Below are positions 61,244 to 64,000 of a DNA stretch of 64,000 bases, one piece after another; positions within the stretch are counted from its first letter, which is position 1; the number at the start of each line of letters is the position of its first letter. The stretch is from Bradyrhizobium nivariense (GTDB lineage Bacteria > Pseudomonadota > Alphaproteobacteria > Rhizobiales > Xanthobacteraceae). The DNA lies in contig NZ_JARVWW010000031.1 in NCBI RefSeq assembly GCF_029846715.1, positions 29,105 through 93,104 on the forward strand, given 5' to 3'. The position numbers were made by a program, and so were the translations under genes. The notes beneath the pieces are model-generated. The model was not told the DNA's origin. It made no database searches and saw only the letters and a list, made by a program, of their open reading frames with translations.

Positions 61244-61354
61244 TGCTTTATCTTCCTTTTCTACCCCACGCATCTCGACCTTGAGCACATCATCCGGCAA
61301 CGACCGTTGCAGCGCCTTCGCCTCGTCCCACGGCGAAAGCATCCAAACGTCTCG
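61244..61354 (-). pseudogene. SRAP (YedK) protease-like gene, C-terminal fragment
   Basis: RDVWMLSPWDEAKALQRSLP, then DDVLKVEMRGVEKEDKA. This is the end of a SOS-response-associated peptidase (SRAP), which forms DNA-protein crosslinks at abasic sites. The catalytic N-terminal Cys is not here. Confidence 0.75.
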
Positions 61355-61482
61355 CCGGTTAAGGGATTGGTTACTGGTCACTGTCACCTTTACGTATAGG
61401 GCCGCCATATGCGGCAGCGCATTCTGAAAAGAGTCTAATACTTCGACACGCCCGGTTGGCGGTCTCTTGTAGGAGAGGCCCA

Positions 61483-61617
61483 ATGTTTAAGGGCTTCACG
61501 GTGGTAGTTGTGGCGCTGATCAGCACAGCGCAGGTCGATCAATACCTAACCCACGGTCGGTACACCGACGCGGCGATGGCTATGCTGCGGCAAATCAGGC
61601 ATGCGTTTGGATTTTAG
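61483..61617 (+). CDS. Small hypothetical protein (44 aa)
   Basis: MFKGFTVVVVALISTAQVDQ, then YLTHGRYTDAAMAMLRQIRH. Hydrophobic N-terminus like a signal anchor, then a helix. AGGAGAG lies before ATG. Recurs in Bradyrhizobium beside other small genes. Confidence 0.66.
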   Translation: MFKGFTVVVVALISTAQVDQYLTHGRYTDAAMAMLRQIRHAFGF

Positions 61618-61643
61618 ATAGTTCTTTGCGACGGAGACGCGTG

Positions 61644-61859
61644 ATGGAGGGCATCTCATGGGGAGGCATCTCATGGGCTGATCTCAACAGGGATGAACAA
61701 CGCGCCATTGCGATATTGGGAGCCGGTCGTTCCATTGAACTGTGCAGCCCCCTTGCTCTCCTGACGTTAGGTCGGCTCGGTCTGACCATAGGGCCCCATT
61801 TGACGGCTGCTGGAAACAATCTGCGAAGAGATGCCGTTTTGAACGGTGTCGCAGGGTAA
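61644..61859 (+). CDS. Small hypothetical protein (71 aa)
   Basis: ISWADLNRDEQRAIAILGAG, then LLTLGRLGLTIGPHLTAAGN. Predicted helix-turn-helix plus wing: a small winged-helix-like protein family with unknown target. Ribosome site GGAGACG is weak. Confidence 0.68.
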   Translation: MEGISWGGISWADLNRDEQRAIAILGAGRSIELCSPLALLTLGRLGLTIGPHLTAAGNNLRRDAVLNGVAG

Positions 61860-61895
61860 GTTTTGCCGAGCGGTCGATAAGGACTGGGGTCGGGG

Positions 61896-62108
61896 ATGCC
61901 AAACGCGATCGAACTCATTGTAGACGGTTATGTTAGCTTGAATGACCGAAGGGCTCTCGACGATTTGCGCATGCAGCGCAGCAAGCTGGCCGTGGACCTA
62001 AGGGCGCGCACCGGTTTTGATTACCGGACAACCATCCGGCAGATCGAGGAAGATATCATCGTGATCGAGGCTGGGCTGGCGCGGTTGGATGGCGCGGGGA
62101 CGAGCTAA
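61896..62108 (+). CDS. Small hypothetical protein (70 aa)
   Basis: MPNAIELIVDGYVSLNDRRA, then RSKLAVDLRARTGFDYRTTI and QIEEDIIVIEAGLARLD. Coiled-coil-like C-terminal helix. CGGGGA upstream. Conserved style, no known role. Confidence 0.68.
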   Translation: MPNAIELIVDGYVSLNDRRALDDLRMQRSKLAVDLRARTGFDYRTTIRQIEEDIIVIEAGLARLDGAGTS

Positions 62109-62120
62109 CCTGCCAAAGGC

Positions 62121-62213
62121 GTTCGCATTCAAGCTGCGGTTGACGACGCGGAAGAGCGCCGGAATAGCGGCTTGGTTGCTGGTGATCGCTGTGAAGTTGC
62201 ACGTGGAGAACAC
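62121..62213 (-). pseudogene. SRAP (YedK)-like N-terminal fragment
   Basis: MFSTCNFTAITSNQAAIPAL, then FRVVNRSLN, a degraded copy of the SRAP start (compare MCNLYSITTNQEAIRALFRV at 62917). The catalytic Cys2 is displaced. Only about 30 residues. Confidence 0.6.
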
Positions 62214-62226
62214 CGGCCCGCGACCT

Positions 62227-62436
62227 TCACTCGACCTTGACCATCCGCTCCTTGGTGGCCCGTAGGCTGCGGAGGTAATAGCCTTGTGCCTGAACGGCTG
62301 ACTTGATTTCGTCGCTGACCTTGCGAACTCTTTTTCTGCTCTTGCGCCAATTGTGAGCAGAGTACAGCACGGGTACGGCAGAGCCTGTACTTAGGACAAG
62401 CAAGTCGCGCCTGTCATTGCGATAGACATCAAACAT
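62227..62436 (-). CDS. Small hypothetical protein (69 aa)
   Basis: MFDVYRNDRRDLLVLSTGSA, then SAHNWRKSRKRVRKVSDEIK and AVQAQGYYLRSLRATKERMV. Basic; might bind nucleic acid. GGGAGCGA lies 6 bases before ATG 62436. Confidence 0.66.
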   Translation of the reverse strand: MFDVYRNDRRDLLVLSTGSAVPVLYSAHNWRKSRKRVRKVSDEIKSAVQAQGYYLRSLRATKERMVKVE

Positions 62437-62632
62437 CTTTCGCTCCCGCTGATCATATTGAACTAAGAATGAAATATGTTTTGGTCGTCTCAATCGACGA
62501 GCTTAGTAGCTCGAATGGCTGTGCGGGTTGTAAATCTGCAACGCCCGCGACTTTGCTTCACCGCGTTCCGGATTTGGAACGAACTGATGCAAGCCCGGAC
62601 CATCGCCAAACGGGGCGCGCTAGGCAGTTACT

Positions 62633-62917
62633 TCAGCGAGGCCGTGAACGGTTCTCAGGTTTCAGCCAGCCGCGCCATTGCGGCGACGACGTATTGCGGA
62701 TGTTGCTGACAGGCGGCCCGCCGGTGCGCGGCGGAGGCGGCATGCCCCAACGCATCAGCGTCATCTCGGTCCCGGTTTGCGTGTTGCGGACCACCGGGGC
62801 CGGATAATCAGGAAATACGCCGGGCATCGGGGGCAGGTTGCCGACGTAGCGGTTGATCACCCGGAAGAGCGCCCGAATGGCTTCCTGGTTTGTGGTGATC
62901 GAATAGAGATTGCACAT
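62633..62917 (-). pseudogene. SRAP (YedK) gene, N-terminal fragment
   Basis: MCNLYSITTNQEAIRALFRV with the catalytic Cys2, then PPMPGVFPDYPAPVVRNTQT, TEMTLMRWGMPPPP, TNIR-like SNIRNTSSPQWRGWLKPENR. It breaks off after ENR, where the family continues with a C-L-V/I-P-A segment. About 90 of 230 residues remain, so the active-site Glu and His are missing. Confidence 0.85.
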
Positions 62918-62935
62918 TGCACAAGAATTGCGGCG

Positions 62936-63220
62936 TTACTGCTGATCCTTCGGAATGGCCCCGCCCGCCGCGTCCGGGTCCGAGGTCGGACTCGACTCTT
63001 CGGCTGGCGTACCTGTTCTTAGCTCCGGCGCCGCCGTGCATTCGCCCGCCCAGAGCTTCGTTCCCTTGACCGCTCCGACGAGCTTGCAACCAACGGGCGC
63101 CCTCGGCTTCGCCTGAATGAGCGGCTTCGCGCCAACGGTCGGTCCCTTTGCCGGTGTCGCGCCTTGAGCGAGCGCGATCGTGGGAATGAGAAACATCGCG
63201 AAGCAAAGCGCTGTTCTCAA
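62936..63220 (-). CDS. Secreted hypothetical protein (94 aa)
   Basis: Signal peptide MRTALCFAMFLIPTIALAQG, then a Pro/Ala/Lys-rich chain with GCKLVGAVKGTKLWAGECTA (two Cys, possible disulfide) and an acidic tail. Similar small exported proteins are typical of Bradyrhizobium; role unknown. Confidence 0.72.
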   Translation of the reverse strand: MRTALCFAMFLIPTIALAQGATPAKGPTVGAKPLIQAKPRAPVGCKLVGAVKGTKLWAGECTAAPELRTGTPAEESSPTSDPDAAGGAIPKDQQ

Positions 63221-63252
63221 AGTGGCTCCATTTCTTCAAAACAAAGATCAGA

Positions 63253-63462
63253 TTACCGATTTGTTGGCGCGCGCCAGATCCTCCAGTGCGTCGGACAAAT
63301 CAAAACCGGCTCATCGGCCCAAGCATTGTACCAAACCCCCAATTTTCGGCGGCATGGAAAACCCAGTGGCATAATCCCGCTCTTATCAAGTTCGCCAACT
63401 TCCAAGTCGCAATCTTCCGGCGCGAGTTGGATCGGTAGCCACCGCACAGCCCGACACGACAT
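63253..63462 (-). CDS. Small hypothetical protein (69 aa)
   Basis: MSCRAVRWLPIQLAPEDCDL, then LGFPCRRKLGVWYNAWADEP and ICPTHWRIW. Several Trp and Cys suggest a compact metal-binding fold. No strong ribosome site. Confidence 0.55.
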   Translation of the reverse strand: MSCRAVRWLPIQLAPEDCDLEVGELDKSGIMPLGFPCRRKLGVWYNAWADEPVLICPTHWRIWRAPTNR

Positions 63463-63899
63463 CCCTTAAAGCCTAGAGGGGATCTGTAACTAATGCCGCC
63501 ACCCGGCTATGGAAGCTGCCGATCTGTCTGAACGCATCCTGCCGCTCGGATCCCTCGGGAGTTGCGCGGCCTCCCATAAGCTCGTTAGCAACCGCACTAA
63601 GTCCTTCAATTCATCGGCCTCGGACATTCCAACTGTGCGTCGGGTCAACGTTGAGTCCTCATGCTAGGAACGGAGAAATGTAGGGGTTGGCCGCGACATG
63701 ATCGCGCGGCGAGTAAGGGAAGAGGGTAACGCAAAATGGCAGTATCAATGCATTTGCCGCGCGGAAGTAGTGGCGCAGCAAAAGGTGCTCTTCTCCACGT
63801 ACGTTGCGTAGAGAGCCGGTCCCGGAAATCTGCACAGGACGCTAAGTGGAGTTTCTGCCTGACGGCGGGCACGATAGGCCCCGCGAATCAGGAGAGACC
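63463..63899. other. Region without a clear gene
   Basis: Only short or antisense frames. The last about 80 bases are probably the left end and leader of the IS3 element starting at 63900; its terminal repeat is not identified. Confidence 0.5.
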
Positions 63900-64000
63900 A
63901 TGAGCAGACGACCCCGCCGGAACCACTCACCGGCCTTCAAGGCGAAGGTGGCTCTGGCCGCCGTCAAAGGCGATCGGACGATAGCCCAGTTGGCCGAGCA
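63900..64000 (+). CDS. IS3-family transposase OrfA, cut by the window end
   Basis: MSRRPRRNHSPAFKAKVALA, then AVKGDRTIAQLAE, the HTH start of an IS3 OrfA (different from copies A-C). AGGAGAG before ATG. The rest lies beyond the window. Confidence 0.85.
   Translation, partial: MSRRPRRNHSPAFKAKVALAAVKGDRTIAQLAE

Overview
The window looks like chromosomal accessory DNA of a Bradyrhizobium-type alphaproteobacterium (Nitrobacteraceae). This rests on high GC, many small conserved Rhizobiales proteins, EcfG-type stress promoters, a ROSE-type thermometer before a small heat shock gene, and IS66, IS3, IS5 and IS1182 elements of rhizobial type. This is inferred from gene content; no rRNA or other species marker is present.

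Layout. 0-17.7 kb is a stress and envelope neighbourhood: a family 4 glycosyltransferase, a ribbon-helix-helix protein, a PHB depolymerase-like esterase, a response regulator, a PRC-barrel protein, two Hsp20 genes (one broken), PPC/DUF296 and PfpI proteins, a short-chain dehydrogenase, a flavin reductase, a cation efflux protein and many small stress or secreted proteins. At least six units there, and csbD at 60.9 kb, are preceded by GGAAC-N16/17-xxTT sites, so much of the area may belong to the general stress response. 17.7-28.3 kb is a graveyard of mobile and defence-like genes: IS3 pieces, an IS5 element, a DUF2130 protein, a class II Fic protein, a WGR protein, a 3' tRNA-fMet-like remnant, an IS3/hypothetical chimera, HEPN-like and AbiEii-like gene pieces, and an ftsZ lacking its start. 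29.3-33.3 kb is a minus-strand surface-glycan cluster (methyltransferase, decayed flippase, GT2, DUF2304, DUF2142).

33.6-40.6 kb holds small zinc-ribbon and secreted proteins, a metallophosphoesterase broken by an internal out-of-frame duplication, and several copies of a dispersed intergenic repeat. 40.8-50.7 kb is a decayed integrated element of phage-satellite type: a large serine recombinase, a cassette bounded by perfect 15-bp inverted repeats, DUF5906 and VapE replication proteins, a ParB-like protein and a run of overlapping small genes. An IS66 (50918-53724, 8-bp target repeat) has split a small gene, and an IS1182 (56040-57639, 4-bp target repeat) sits in a hairpin. From 58 to 64 kb there are small hypothetical proteins, a PilZ protein, CsbD, three separated SRAP (YedK) fragments and the start of another IS3 transposase.

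A striking feature is the number of broken genes: nonsense codons plus one-base indels, many in G or C runs. Part may be real pseudogenisation in a decaying island and part may be sequencing error; I cannot separate these from the sequence alone.
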